Part shown: positions 34,553 to 45,974 of the stretch, in pieces | Layout of the letters: each line of letters opens with the position of its first letter | Position numbering within the stretch: position 1 is the first letter of the stretch | From: Aquatica leii | Taxonomy: Eukaryota > Arthropoda > Insecta > Coleoptera > Lampyridae | Length of the DNA stretch: 64,000 nucleotides | NCBI GenBank assembly: GCA_035610365.1 | Contig: CM069435.1 | Location: 12,947,123 to 13,011,122, forward strand | Reading direction: 5' to 3' | Translations under genes and position numbers: made by a program | Notes under the pieces: model-generated | Database searches by the model: none | Seen by the model: the letters and a program-made list of their open reading frames with translations, nothing else | Told to the model about the DNA's origin: nothing

Positions 34553-35017
34553 GTGGAATCTATGTGTCAAACAGTGTCTATCGCCCATCTACCTTATGTC
34601 AAAAGTACTACGGACTTTATAGGAAAAATTTTGTCTAAACACAACGTTGTTATTTGGTTTACTACTTGTCCTAAATTGAATCAACTCTTAAATCCGGCGA
34701 AAGACATTATTTCTTTTCAATCTGACGGTGTTTATAGCATTCCATGTTCTTGTGCTCGTGCATACATAGGAGAAACGGGTGGAAGCGTGAGATCTCGTAT
34801 TAAGGAGCATCAAAGAGGTAGTCGTCTTAAACAATCTTCTAATTCAGCAATGTCAAAACACGTGCTACAAACGGGTCAACAAATTAAGTTTGAAAACATT
34901 AAAATTTTGGTGAATATTTCTAATTACTATTATCGAAAAATAAGGGAATCTATTGAAATTAGTAAAAATCTTTTTAATATTAGGCAAGATTCTAGTTTTC
35001 CTTTACCGCAAATTTAA
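34553..35017 (+). pseudogene. PLE-2 GIY-YIG endonuclease (right arm)
   Basis: An open 154-residue frame with HLPYVKSTTDFIGKILSKHN, a linker, then DGVYSIPCSCARAYIGETGG (GIY-YIG start, here with an alanine-rich AYIGET), VRSRIKEHQRG, and the second half HVLQTGQQIKFENIKIL. The end RKIRESIEISKNLFNI matches the PLE C-terminal signature. The start methionine is not the element's natural start; the RT is missing upstream. Confidence 0.86.
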
Positions 35018-35035
35018 AAACCAGTTTTATCGATT

Positions 35036-35060
35036 GGGGCCGGTCTATAAAAACGAGGCT
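35036..35060 (+). promoter_or_regulatory. TATA-like box in PLE-2 right terminal segment
   Basis: GGTCTATAAAAACG lies about 30 bp downstream of the ORF end and is mirrored in the left arm (complement, near 33845-33860). PLE terminal repeats carry promoters, so this is a plausible core promoter. Confidence 0.45.
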
Positions 35061-35240
35061 TCACGGCGCAATCAATCAGTTTGTTCCTGGTCGACTGCAA
35101 CGTGTGACAAAAGCTCGGCTTGTGTAATAACGATAACACGGGAAATCCAGAATGAAGAATTGTATTACAAATGTCACACGTGGAAACCTGAATTCTACCA
35201 TAACAAAAAGAACGTTTGCAACAACAAGCATCACACACCT

Positions 35241-36249
35241 TGACATTTGCTACAAAAACACTGCCAAACTATTGCCCTATTAATTTATTTCTTTGCCCTA
35301 TTCTTTAAAATTAATTTAAACAAATAGAAAAAATAGTAATTTTTAGAAATAGCGAAAATATCTGAGATGCGTTGAATCAAGTGCATCGAACTAAAAAGAA
35401 ATTATAATTAAACACAAACGTAATTTTGCGTGAGAAAATTAGAGTTCATCATTTATATGGTAAAAAAACATTCCTATTTAAGTTTTTCAGTTATCTATTC
35501 TTATAAGATCTACTTAAGTAATTATTCTTCTAATTATTTCGTTTAGGTAAGCAATTTTAAAGAAAATTATTAGTTGCGTTGCTATTTATCTTTCATGGTT
35601 TTTGATCAAAAATAATTTTTGATTTTTAGTGTATATAAATCAAAAAAATGTATACTGTAAATTTATGATATTTAACATTTTGTAATTATTACGCTTACTA
35701 ACGTTAACTCAAATATTGAATAACCGGGTTACATTTACTTTATTAAAATCTAATTTACAACAAACTAAAGAAGTGCAAATAAAGCCATTAAAGTCAAATT
35801 AAAGAGAATGCTGTAAAGTTATGACATTTAGTGAGACTTGTATAAATAAACAAAAAAATATTTAGAAAAATTACGTGTTTTGCTACGTTTTCCGTATAAA
35901 GTAGGCAAGGTGTTTTATAGTAATTACACTTCATAGACTTTCAATCGTCTGCATGTCTCGTTAATTTAATTTTTATTATAAATATTTATTTTTTATAAAA
36001 CGTCACTTTTTTAAATACACAATAATAACAGAATAATTTAACATACAGCATTTAAAAAGACACAAAACAACAAAGCCATTGTGCCAAGGAATATAAAAAC
36101 GTAATTCTTGATGTGTAAGAAGAAATCTCAGACAGTATTTTATCAAATAGAAAAAGAACTCAAAATTGCTCCAAGAATAGAGGAAGCCATACATCATAAA
36201 AAAGGAGATAAACAATAATGTTCAAATTACAGAGGAATGTGTGTAATTT
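35241..36249. other. AT-rich gap
   Basis: Long stretches of A/T with no recognisable coding or repeat structure. Confidence 0.6.
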
Positions 36250-37175
36250 CTAGTATGTACATATAATAAAAAATGAAACATTAGAGAAGAATATAAACCT
36301 CAGAGAAGAACAAAATGGTTTCCAAATAAAACAGATCATGTTTGGACAATATACGTATGCAATAAGATCGAAAATAATAAAGAAAAAGGAGACACATTCC
36401 AGTTTTATTTAGCCTTTATGATTATATGCATATAACTACAATTAAAATAAGAAAAAGAATCACTAAAAAGTAGTACTAACAAAAGATCTAAAACAAGGAT
36501 GCAGTTTATCATGTCTTTTCTTCAATATATGTATGGAATAGGCGATTGAAATGTGGTATAGAAAGTCTTCGGGAATGAGCATACAAATAGAAAATGGAAC
36601 ACTAATTTTTTTAGTTTTTGTAGACGATACAGTCTAATTTGCGCAAGACCAAGATGACCTGTAGTATAGACTTCGAAAATTGAAGAAAGATTTTGACAAA
36701 TGGAGTTTGACAATAAATTAAAAAAAACGGAATATGTGTGCATTGGAAGAGAAAGAAAGAATCTACATATAGACGAACAGAAACTAAAATATTGTAAAAA
36801 CATATTTAAGTACAAATATTAGCTTTAAAGATATGTAGTTACAGACAAAAATACCAGAAAACGGTAGAACTCTACTTTATTAGAAGAATCCTGAGAACAA
36901 CAAAATAAAAAATATCTGGAGAAGAACGGGAATAGAACAATCATTCATCAGAACATTAGAGAACAACGTTGACTAAGGAAAGTTAGCAAATGCTCGCCTG
37001 AAGCAAGAAGACAAGGAAGACCAGTCTTAAAATGGGAAACTTATATAAAATAGCTAACAGCAAAAAAAGTTTAGATAAACACTAGAAAGACAAAGAATTT
37101 TAAAAACAAAAAACTGCAAACCCAAATGGGAAAAAATGAAAGAAGAAGAATAATTGAATTTAAAGTTGAAATTGA
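36250..37175 (+). pseudogene. RTE-like non-LTR reverse transcriptase remnant
   Basis: Very eroded. Recoverable blocks in order are QNGFQIKQIMFGQ (finger region), KKKETHSSFI, LKQGCSLSCLFFNICME (palm), IFLVFVDDTV with the catalytic pair as VDD instead of ADD, KKTEYVCIGRERKNLHIDEQ (thumb) and RRQGRPVLKWETYI. Order and the ...KTEY.C.G motif fit the RTE-type group. It abuts the LOA/I-like copy B. Confidence 0.6.
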
Positions 37176-37189
37176 ATTATTATAGTATT

Positions 37190-37398
37190 CGGCAAATCCG
37201 GCTATTTGCAACCATAATCCCTACGTCAACTTCACTAAAGTGACGTTTAAACTCCTCTCCAAGACGAAGGTGAGGGGAGAGGAGGCGACCAGTATAAAGT
37301 GCGAAGAGACGACAGTAGTTGAGGGGCCCTCAGAGGAACCACAGCCCACTGCGTCATCCATTGCACCTCAGTTAGTAGGTACAGGTTTAAATGGTTAA
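37190..37398 (+). pseudogene. LOA/I-like copy B ORF1, C-terminal end
   Basis: Reading NPYVNFTKVTFKLLSKTKVR, then EGPSEEPQPTASSIAPQLVG and a stop at 37396-37398. The ORF2 ATG at 37391 overlaps it by 8 bp in another frame (ATGGTTAA). Function of the segment is unknown beyond being the gag-like ORF1 tail. Confidence 0.6.
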
Positions 37399-38403
37399 AC
37401 TTGTACAGATAAACCTACATCACAGTTGGGCGGCATCTGCTGCCCTCTGTGCTTATATAAATAAACATCATATTGATGTAGCCCTAGTACAAGAACCTTG
37501 GACTTTTAAAGGGCAAATACAAGGTCTGAGATTGAGAGAAGCGCGGCTCATTGCTGAGCCAACCGAAACCAATCCCAGATCGTGCATTATAGCTAGAGAT
37601 AGCGTTAAACTACTGCCACTTTAGGAATTCTGTTGCAGAGACCTGGCGGCAGTGACGCTGACAATGAAAAGGGATGGGAGCGAGAGGTACTAGTGCTAGG
37701 ATTCGCATACCTCCCCTACGACCAACCAAATCCACCACCAACCATAGAAGTCTCCAAACTGGTGGACCACTGTCAGCGGAAAGGATGGCAAATCCTCCTC
37801 GGATGCAATGCCAATGCGCACCACACTGTGTGGGCCAGCACGGACATCAACAAAAGAGGTGAATTTCTCCTAGATTATATTATTAATAAAAATCTAGAGG
37901 TGGCCAACGTAGGCGACGAGCCGACCTTCGTCAATATTCGACGAAGAGAGGTAATTGATATAACATTTGGAACTGTGACTGCCTGCAGCTCAGTACACAA
38001 ATGGCATGTGTCGGAAGAACCATCGCTATCTGACCATAGATATATTCGCTTCGACATTGAGTCAAGAGAAGCGGCAATGGCCATACACAGAAATCCGAGA
38101 AGAACCAATTGGGACCTCTATAGAGAGAACCTAAAGATCAAGCTCGAGAACTGCCCCGAGAAGGTGAATGACTCGGCGGGATTGGAGGCCATAGAAGAAA
38201 ACCTTCGCATGGCCATCATAGATGCCTATGAGGCAAGCTGTCCCGCGAAAAAGAAAAGAACCTCAAGTAAAATGCCCTGGTGGCATGAGGGATTCTCTCG
38301 ATTGCGGTCTCAGACAAGAAAACTCTTTAATAGAGCAAAAAACACCGGGGAATGGGGTACATACCGAACCACACTCACCAAATACAATAAGGTCATAAGA
38401 TAG
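37391..38403 (+). pseudogene. LOA/I-like copy B APE endonuclease
   Basis: ORF2 starts MVKLVQINLHHSWAASAALC. ALVQEPWTFKGQIQGL follows, with the endonuclease glutamate in QEPW. A stop at 37622 splits it from the rest; the next frame gives LGCNANAHHTVWAST (catalytic N/D region), DYIINKNLEVANVGDEPTFV, DITFGTVTAC and the conserved final SLSDHRYIRFDI. The endonuclease nicks DNA to start target-primed reverse transcription. The frame ends at a TAG at 38401. Confidence 0.88.
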
Positions 38404-40142
38404 GCAAAACGTGACTCGTGGAGGAGGCACTGCGAGGAAATCGAACAGATTCCAGAAGGTGCGAGACTCCAAAGAGCTTTACAAGGAGGAACAGAGGCTA
38501 GAATCGGTTCCTTGAAGAAAAGTGTGGGGGGTTACACAGAGACCGTAAAGGAGACCTTGGAGCTTCTGCTCCAGTCACACTTTCCGGGATCAAAGACCCT
38601 CACCAAATCTGACGCTAGCGTATCAACAACTCTGGAACCCCTTTCGAGGGGGAACAGGACAGATTGGGTTCTAGCTCATCAGATAGTGAACCTAACCAAA
38701 ATTAATTGGGCAGTAAAAAATTTTCATTCATACAAATTCCCAGGGATGGATGGAATTTTCCCTGCTCTATTACAACAAGGCTTAGACCTGCTAGCCTCCA
38801 CACTATGTACTATGCAAGCGTTGCCCTGGAATACATACCTATGGCGTGGAGGGACGTAAAAGTCGTATTTACCTATCAGTCTAACGTCATTTTTCCTCAA
38901 ACTACTGGAGAAACTCATTGAGCGACACATTAGGGACGAGGTGCTGGGGCCTGCTCCCATCAGTAAATACCAATGTGCCCATCAACCAGGTAAATCCTGT
39001 GAACTTGCCGTCCACAGAGTAGTGGACGCAGCCGAAAGGGCGATTTCCTGCAAGGAAGTGGCTCTGGGGGCGTTTTTAGATATAGAGAGGGCGTTTGATA
39101 ATACCTTTCTAAAATCGATTAGAACTGCTATGGAAAGCAAAGGGGTACATCCTACCGTGGGTAGATGGATTGATACCATGCTAAGACATAGAAACATTAC
39201 GGCCTCGCTTAATAATGACTTTGTAGCGGTCCGAGCTGCACAAAGATGTCCGCAGGGAGGAGTTTTCTCCCCGTTACTGTGGTGTTTGGTGGTAGACGAA
39301 CTGCTGATGCAATTAAGTGAGGCAGGCTACAACACGGTTGGCTACTCCGACGACATAGTGATTGTGGTACGTGGCAGATTTGAAGAGACCGTATCAGTTG
39401 TGATGCAGGCAGCCTTAAATCTAGTCGAACGGTGGTGTAGAGAAGAGGGCTTGTCGGTCAATCCGGAAAAAACGAACCTCATTCTCGTCTCACGAAGGAA
39501 AGCCCGACAAAGCTAAAGAGCATAGCAATGTACTGAGCCAAGCTACAGATAGTAAGGGAAGGCAAATACTTGGGCGTAACATTAGACCAGGGGTTAACCT
39601 TCAAACCACACCTAGAGAGAATAGCGAACAAAGCCACAAAGTCCTTGTGGGCTTGCAGGCGAGCGTTCGGAAGCAAGTGGGGCTTATCTCCAAAGATGAC
39701 CCACTGCATATACACTCGAATGATCAGACCGATCATTACGTACGCGTCACTGGTGTGGTGGCATAAGACCATCACCCGGAGGGCCATACAGATACTCAGC
39801 AAGGTACAGCGCAGAGCTTGCCTTGGAATCACGGGGGCAATGATAACCACCCCGACGGCAGCCATGGAGACTCTCCTGGACCTGCCGCCACTACACCTAG
39901 TAATTAAGGCGGAGGCACTCAGAGGGGCATACCGTCTGAGAGTTAACGGCGAGGAGGAATCGTCAAGGGTGGGGTATTCGACCATCTTTGACGAGATCTC
40001 TAAAGAAAAAAACCTCAGTATGATAACTGAGAGAATACCCAAAACAGTTTGTCCTATTAAACTGTTTAAGACAACAATCCCCACCCGTTACGACTGGGAG
40101 AACAATTCCAACAAAACAAAGCTGAATGGAATCGTGTATTAG
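38404..40142 (+). pseudogene. LOA/I-like copy B reverse transcriptase
   Basis: Linker and fingers at 38512-38859 (YKFPGMDGIFPALLQQGL), then, after a frame change near 38860, LTSFFLKLLEKLIERHIRDE and YQCAHQPGKSCELAVHRVVD. The palm block FLDIERAFDNT is intact. CPQGGVFSPLLWC is followed by GYNTVGYSDDIVIVV, in which the catalytic box is YSDD instead of YADD. A one-base deletion near 39498 shifts frame (copy A has the extra G). The thumb (KYLGVTLDQGLTF, WACRRAFGSKWGLS) continues to 40142, where TAG replaces a tyrosine codon. Confidence 0.88.
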
Positions 40143-40972
40143 ACAGATGGCTCATAAACCACTAAGGGCACTGGCTCAGGAGTGTAGGGGAGCAATGGAC
40201 AGGGCTGCAGAATCTCTGTAAGCCTAGGTCAAAAAGCGACAGTGTTCCAAGCCGACGTATATGCAATCCTGACAGCATCTGCTCAACTATTAAAAGAGAA
40301 CCTTTCTAACAGGAGAATCTTTATAGTCACAGACAGCAAAGCAGCGATTGCAGCATTAGAATCATATTTGGTGAACTCAAGGCTAGTACTTGAATGCACA
40401 CAAATGCTAAACGCACTAGGTAGGTGTAATACAGTTACACTAGTGTGGGCACCTGGCCATGCGGGGATCGCGGGTAACCAGGTTGCTGACGGGCTTGCCA
40501 GGGCGGCAAGCGCAAAACCACTCATAGGCCCTGAACCGGCTTGTGGAATTACATATAACACAGTTAAACAGAAGATTCAAGCAATACTCACGAAAGAGCA
40601 CTGCAGACACTGGTCGAAAGTCCCAGGACAGGACCATTCTAAGGTCTTTCTGGAAACTCCCGACGGGGGCTTAGCAACGTCCATCTTAAAGTTAAGTAGG
40701 GCGAAGATCAAACTTGCGACAGAGATGTTGACAGGCCACTGTCGTTTAAACAAACACCTGCATAAAATGGGACTGACTGATAGCCCGTTATGCAGGTGTT
40801 GTGGTGAGGAGGAAGAAACTCCATACCACGTCATCTGCCACTGTGAAGTTTTCACAAGGGCAAGCGAACGCCTACTTGGAAATAAAAAGATTACACAAGA
40901 GAAGTAACGAAGATTCGCCCTACTGAAATCCTGGACTTTGTCAAAGATACAGGTATTCTAGAAGGGTAGAAA
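40143..40972 (+). pseudogene. LOA/I-like copy B RNase H and zinc tail
   Basis: After nonsense codons at 40140 and 40155 the RNase H reads FQADVYAILTASAQLL, IFIVTDSKAAIAALES and LVWAPGHAGIAGNQVADGLA. The tail retains CRCCGEEEETPYHVICHCEV, the complete CCHC-type motif that copy A has partly lost. The ORF ends at 40907 by a frameshift; the family's normal C-terminus, DFVKDTGILEG, lies a little further on. Confidence 0.88.
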
Positions 40973-41032
40973 ACATCGGGGAGCACAATAGACCTACAGG
41001 TCGCGGTGCCGGGACCATATTGGGACCACCCA

Positions 41033-41058
41033 AATAATAATAATAATAATAATAATAA
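41033..41058 (+). repeat. (AAT)n tail of LOA/I-like copy B
   Basis: About eight AAT units directly after the 3' UTR, as in copy A. Confidence 0.9.
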
Positions 41059-41690
41059 TGCGAGGATGAACTACAATCAAAAAAACTTTAGATGCTACTG
41101 TAGCTCTGTTCAGTAAAAATTAAAAATCTCGTACGCCATTACAAAATTTGCATAAGCAAACAAAATCTAAAACCACTTTCAAAAAATCTTTATGATTCGA
41201 AATGTCAAATATGCCATCATCGACAAACGCTTATCTAAATACAAAAAACTGTTTCTAACAACTTTTCTAAATAGAATAATGTCTAAAATAAAGGGTTGCA
41301 CTTTAGACGAAAAAATCATTACATCTACAGCTAACAAAATTCGACTTTGAACTGCTCATGCTTACGTCTAAATGCTAAATTACTAAAAAGCTACATAAAA
41401 TTATAAGAATTTAGCAGATCTGACATTATTTAACAACCTTATGATTTACGGATCCATAGAATCAAAAAAATAATTTTATTAAATAGGCCGCACACCTAAG
41501 ATGAAAGCTCGCTTGTTTTTTTAATAAAAATACGCACACTCAAGATACTTTTATCGCAAGATGCAATTGTAACTCAGACTCACTGTGTTCTAAACGCACA
41601 TTCTATAATTTTTTGATCACGTGATAATTGATATTGAATATTCGACGTAGTCAGGTTCCTTTGAATATAAAGTCTGATTAAGTTTTCACA
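41059..41690. other. AT-rich gap
   Basis: No recognisable gene on either strand. Confidence 0.55.
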
Positions 41691-41915
41691 CAACGGAAAT
41701 CATTCCTCTGCTGCAAAATAAAATAAAAATGAACCAAATTCTTCTCGCGACAATGGTGACGGCTTGGCAATAAACAATGTATGGGACGTCAGTGCTAGTC
41801 CAAATTCCGATTTTTTTAAATACACCAGAATCATTGTTTCTTTCATAATCCCCGACGTCAATACTTGTGAACAGATCATTTGCATCAGGACAGCCATAAG
41901 ATTGATGCAAAAATA
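41691..41915 (-). pseudogene. PIF/Harbinger-like transposase scrap
   Basis: Minus-strand frames together read DANDLFTSIDVGDYERNNDS, then GVFKKSEFGLAL, resembling the second catalytic region of DDE_4-type (PIF/Harbinger) transposases, where D-A-x-x-x-F-x-x-V-D-V-G precedes N-D-S-G-V-F. Two frames are needed. No other part of such a transposase is nearby, so the call is tentative. Confidence 0.5.
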
Positions 41916-41970
41916 TTCCTTATGGTTAAAATATGCAGATCCGGATGTGTTTTAAATTTCGTCAGTCAGT

Positions 41971-44204
41971 AGAGGAAAAGGTGCAAATATGGAATACCAT
42001 TTTGTTTATTGGACACATCTTCTAAATGAACAGGTAAAACAAACCTAAATTTAGCGAGGTCCTACCCAATACAGTTTCCGATAAAAGTCTTCTATCAAAC
42101 TTAAGGCAACCCTCACATTTTTTGTAAAAAAAAATTTGTTAGAAAACATGTCAAAATCACCACTTAAAATATGGGGGGAAATATGGAATACATTTAAAAA
42201 TCAGTAAATGATTTTATTAATTGAATTGTTTTGTTAATACAAACTCAAAATGCTATAAAATACAATATCTATAGACTACTTGCACCAGTCACAAACAAAT
42301 TCACCTTTCTCCGCACCTGCGCACTCATCATGTGCCCGCATTGAGCACATGAGACACTGCACCCATACCTCACCTCTGCGGCTTGTTGAAAACTCTTGCT
42401 CACAGAAAACACACACTGCATCATTGTCATCAGGGTTGGAGTGTCTTGGCATATCGTCGTCAGAATAATTTGCTAAGTCCAAATCGTCATTCCCTTCAGA
42501 TTCTTCTTCGGATGAGAAGTCTTCTACGGGGCGCTTACGTCTAATGTCCTTCATGGGTGGTTTTTGTCACTTTCCTTTGGAATTTTCAAGGCTCAAATTC
42601 TCAGTTCTAGACGTGTTTGCTTCCTCTTCTTTTTTTCTATTGATGGACTCATTCAGTTTATCTTTATAAAGAGATGGCGTAATCAAAGAAGCTCCGACAG
42701 CTTTTCGTCCTGTTTTAGAATTTTTCCGCTTTGAGATGGAAACCGGGGCTAATATCAAAACGAAACACTTGCATTGGATTTTGACCAGAAATATGGAGAG
42801 CTACATTGTTTGTATAAGATGATTTCGAACATGAAGGCTAGTTTATGTCCAGTAAGTGATCCTGGGCGTTGGTTGTGTTTGAAAAGGTTGATGTAGACGA
42901 AGAAGATTCAACTTGAAAATTTGGAACACATCCCCTTTTAGCTGATTCCTGTTCTGCTGCTAAAAAGTCGGAGAAAATATATCTATTCAAAGGGTAGATA
43001 CCCGTAGCCCGAAAACCATTAGCAGCTACTTCACCAGTCTGAACTTTAAAGTATGCCCTGCCAAACAATTCTACTATATCAAAAGGACTAAGAGGGCGGT
43101 TGTTGTTACAGATCCACAACCGAATCTCTTCACTATGATTGGTTTTTAACGGCCCCATGAATGGCTTGTCGAGGGGCTGAAGTTTATGTGTCGAATGGGG
43201 AAGTAAAGACATGATGGCTATGTAGTTCTCTCTTGCAAGATCTATAACGTCGATGTTACGGGTATAGCTGTATTGCCCATTGAGAATTAATAAAATCGGG
43301 TCCTCGTTAGACAGTTTTGCATGCTTAATGAAGTGATTTAACCACTGAGTGAAAATATGGGCTTGTACCCAACCAGATGGATCTGCAATTCCAACAGATC
43401 CCGGAGAAGCATCTTTCATGAGCTGCATATTCATATTTTTTTAGGGAATATTAGTAAAGGCGGTATGAACTGGCCGGCAGCACTCATGGAAAAGATAACT
43501 GTTATCAAGGCACCTCTTTCTGCTGAAGTTAAAGATGCAATCTGACGTTTACCTCGAAGGCCAATTACCGAAGAAATCTTGCTTTGTACGATGGTTAATC
43601 CCAATTCATCTACATTGTAAATGTTCGCTGGAGGGAAGGAAAATTTTTGTAATTCAGTTTCTAAAAGATCAAAAAAATCAGAAATCCATTCTTTGCAAAA
43701 ACCTGCAGCTCTAACGAACGATGTTCCAGTAGGCTACCTAACTGACAGTTTTGAATGCCGCTTTAAAAAAAGATCAAGCCATGCTCTACCTGCCAAACCT
43801 GATGCAAAAAATGAGTGTTCAATGTTATTTCTAGAAGCCAATTGATAGGCAAGCCGTCTTAGATCTCTTCTAGTAAACCCATAAAATTTTGACTCCATTA
43901 ATAAAGTATATTCTAATAGCTGCTTTTCTATATAATCGCCTAAAATACATTTTCTTCCAAGCTTAGTTACTGTCGCCATTTCAGGTGAAACAGTGGTGTT
44001 CTGACACAGCCGAAAGAGAGTAGTGCGAGGAATTCCATAAAACATTTTTTCTCTGACAGCGTTAATTGCTGCACTCATATTCTCTTTATCATATTTTTTT
44101 CTTTTATTTTCACTAACACGCTTAGCTGTTCGTGGCATTCTGAAATAAAAAAAAATATTTTGTAGGAAATACCTACTGAAAAAGACAGTACATGTAGCCA
44201 ACAT
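41971..44204 (-). pseudogene. pogo-like transposase, family D, with PHD-like C-terminal finger
   Basis: N-terminus (43734-44204, likely start MPRTAKRV near 44136) has psq-type and second HTH regions: IPRTTLFRLCQNT, then LLMESKFYGFTRRDLRRLAY and WLDLFLKRHSKLSVR. The middle (43435-43733) is frame-broken but includes NVDELGLTIVQ, the first aspartate. In 42838-43434 the second aspartate block is [15 protein letters not shown], asparagine for aspartate. The third is in [19 protein letters not shown] linker follows (42567-42758), then an ORF (42276-42554) ending in a PHD-like finger with CVFC, VWVQC, C, H, C and CDWC spacing. AAATATGGAATAC recurs at about 41984 and 42179, but no matching right TIR was found. 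Confidence 0.88.
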
Positions 44205-45974
44205 TTTAGGTTATATCTCATAACACAAATTAAATTACGGAAAAGTAGTTACCACAGCAAAAACTATAATTCATATATAACAACATATGTGCAAAGCATT
44301 CAATAAAAATATGCAACAAAAAAATATCTATTAATAATGATATACCTGCTAAAACTTTTGATGCGTTTGATACAATATTTGAAGTTTCTGAATGCTTTCT
44401 AGAAAAACTACTTTTAAGAAGGAAATATCACAAATGAAATTTTTAATGCAAAACCATCTCAAAATGAAAATAACGAGTCTCAAACTTTTGATGAAGAGAA
44501 CCACTGTCTTAAAATGATAAACCTCTCTGTTGAGATACAAAATCCTCTGCAGATTTCATTAACTTGAACGAAAACAAAAACACCTTTAACCAAGTAATCC
44601 TAGTTAAGCTTCTTTTATTACTAGCGACAATTACCAACAGAGAAAGCGACATCTTAGGTCCCAGTTTTGCTGCCCCAAGGAAGTTCAACAAAAATCAATT
44701 TACAACAATTTTTTGTCTTTTCTTAAGTAGATAAATGTGCTAATCAAAACTTACCTATCGAGTGTAGTTCTACGAATGAAGTCGGATCCTAGACAGCAAC
44801 TATCGTTTCAAAGAAAACCAAATAATAAATTAAATATCTACAGCCACCGTCAACCGTTCTTAATAATCAAGCAGGAGCTTTCCCTCCATTACTTATTCCA
44901 CCAGTTTCCATAGGGTCGTACCATAATGCTGTTGATGATACACTATATGAAGAACAAGGCGTAAGTTCTAATCTACTGGATTTTATAGCAGTACAATCGC
45001 AAATATCATATTAGATTTATGTTCTTTATATATTTTTTACTTACTTCAATACAATCAATAAACGTTCTTCAGTAGAAACCGAATCTCTAGATTTGGTGTC
45101 TTTTTTTTTTAAGCTAGGCCAACTAACTGCAATAGTAACTTATATATGTACCAAGTAACATTCTATAATATGATTAAAATTTATTTTCTTTGTTCACCAG
45201 TAGCTTTGAAGTTTGAAAATTTGAACCCAGTAGCGACATTTTTTGTTTTTTCCATTTCGTTTTAATAACTGTCACGTCATAAAATCATCTTAATCAGAAG
45301 ACCATGATACCATAGTCCAATGCGACAAATGACTGAAATAATTAAGAAAGAACTGTATCGCATGGTGTTTATTACATTTGTATCGCATTCAACAAACGTT
45401 GAACGGCAAATGTGGTAAGACAGTTGTAGCGCGACATTTATTGTTAGATAAGCGGCCGCACTTAGAATCGTATTTTCCATTTTATCGTGCTATAATTTAT
45501 GTCACTAGCGTTGAAAATAAGTTATGCTATGAGACTTTCGACGACAGTGACATACATTTGTTGTACAGTTTTTTTGCAAAATTGAATCTTTTTTTTGAAA
45601 ATTTTTTAAAGGAATGTTATTAAAAACACTTGCTATTCCGTTTTATTACTGGCGAAATCAAAGAAAAACTTCGAATATCTGCAGTTTAATGATTGAAAAC
45701 CAAGTGAAAGTGAAAAAATTTAATGTTGATACTACTTTTATTACTAGCAAAATCTGTCAACTTTGAAAATTAATTTAAAATTTTAGGTTAGTTTATATTA
45801 CTATACGTAGTGTGGCGAGTTGACGAGCTGTGCCACTTGTGCCAATCAATAATAATACCAGAGATTAGTAACAATACAGTTTCAAAACTTTACTCCCGAA
45901 CCAGCCGACGGTGACGATTGACGAGATAGAAGGCACGTAGTTCCCTCGCAAAAACAAACTATAATTTATTTGCC
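44205..45974. other. Gap without recognised gene
   Basis: AT-rich. Two weak coding-like stretches, about 44545-44700 (plus, reading NENKNTFNQVILVKLLLLAT) and about 44865-45005 (plus, PPLLIPPVSIGSYHNAVDD), lack recognisable motifs and are not called. Confidence 0.5.

Larger units (their letters stand above)
33700..35240. mobile_element. Head-to-head Penelope-like element (PLE-2)
   Basis: The outer 200 bp or so on each side are inverted copies: TATAAAAA-containing sequence reading outward at both ends (near 33850 complement and near 35045), followed by CGGCGCAATCAATCAGTTTG. The left arm (minus) holds an RT N-terminal part, the right arm (plus) holds the GIY-YIG part. The arms meet near 34495. 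Confidence 0.8.
37190..41058 (+). mobile_element. LOA/I-like non-LTR retrotransposon, copy B (near full ORF2)
   Basis: It holds the end of ORF1, complete endonuclease, RT, RNase H, zinc-like tail, 3' UTR and (AAT)n tail. The left border falls just after the RTE-like remnant, with most of ORF1 missing. It is the most complete example of its family here and shares its 3' half with copy A. Confidence 0.92.

Noticed and set aside
34553..35017. Open GIY-YIG ORF considered as a host nuclease gene (SLX1-like)
   Set aside because: Its flanks and C-terminal RKIRESIEI signature are those of Penelope-like elements.
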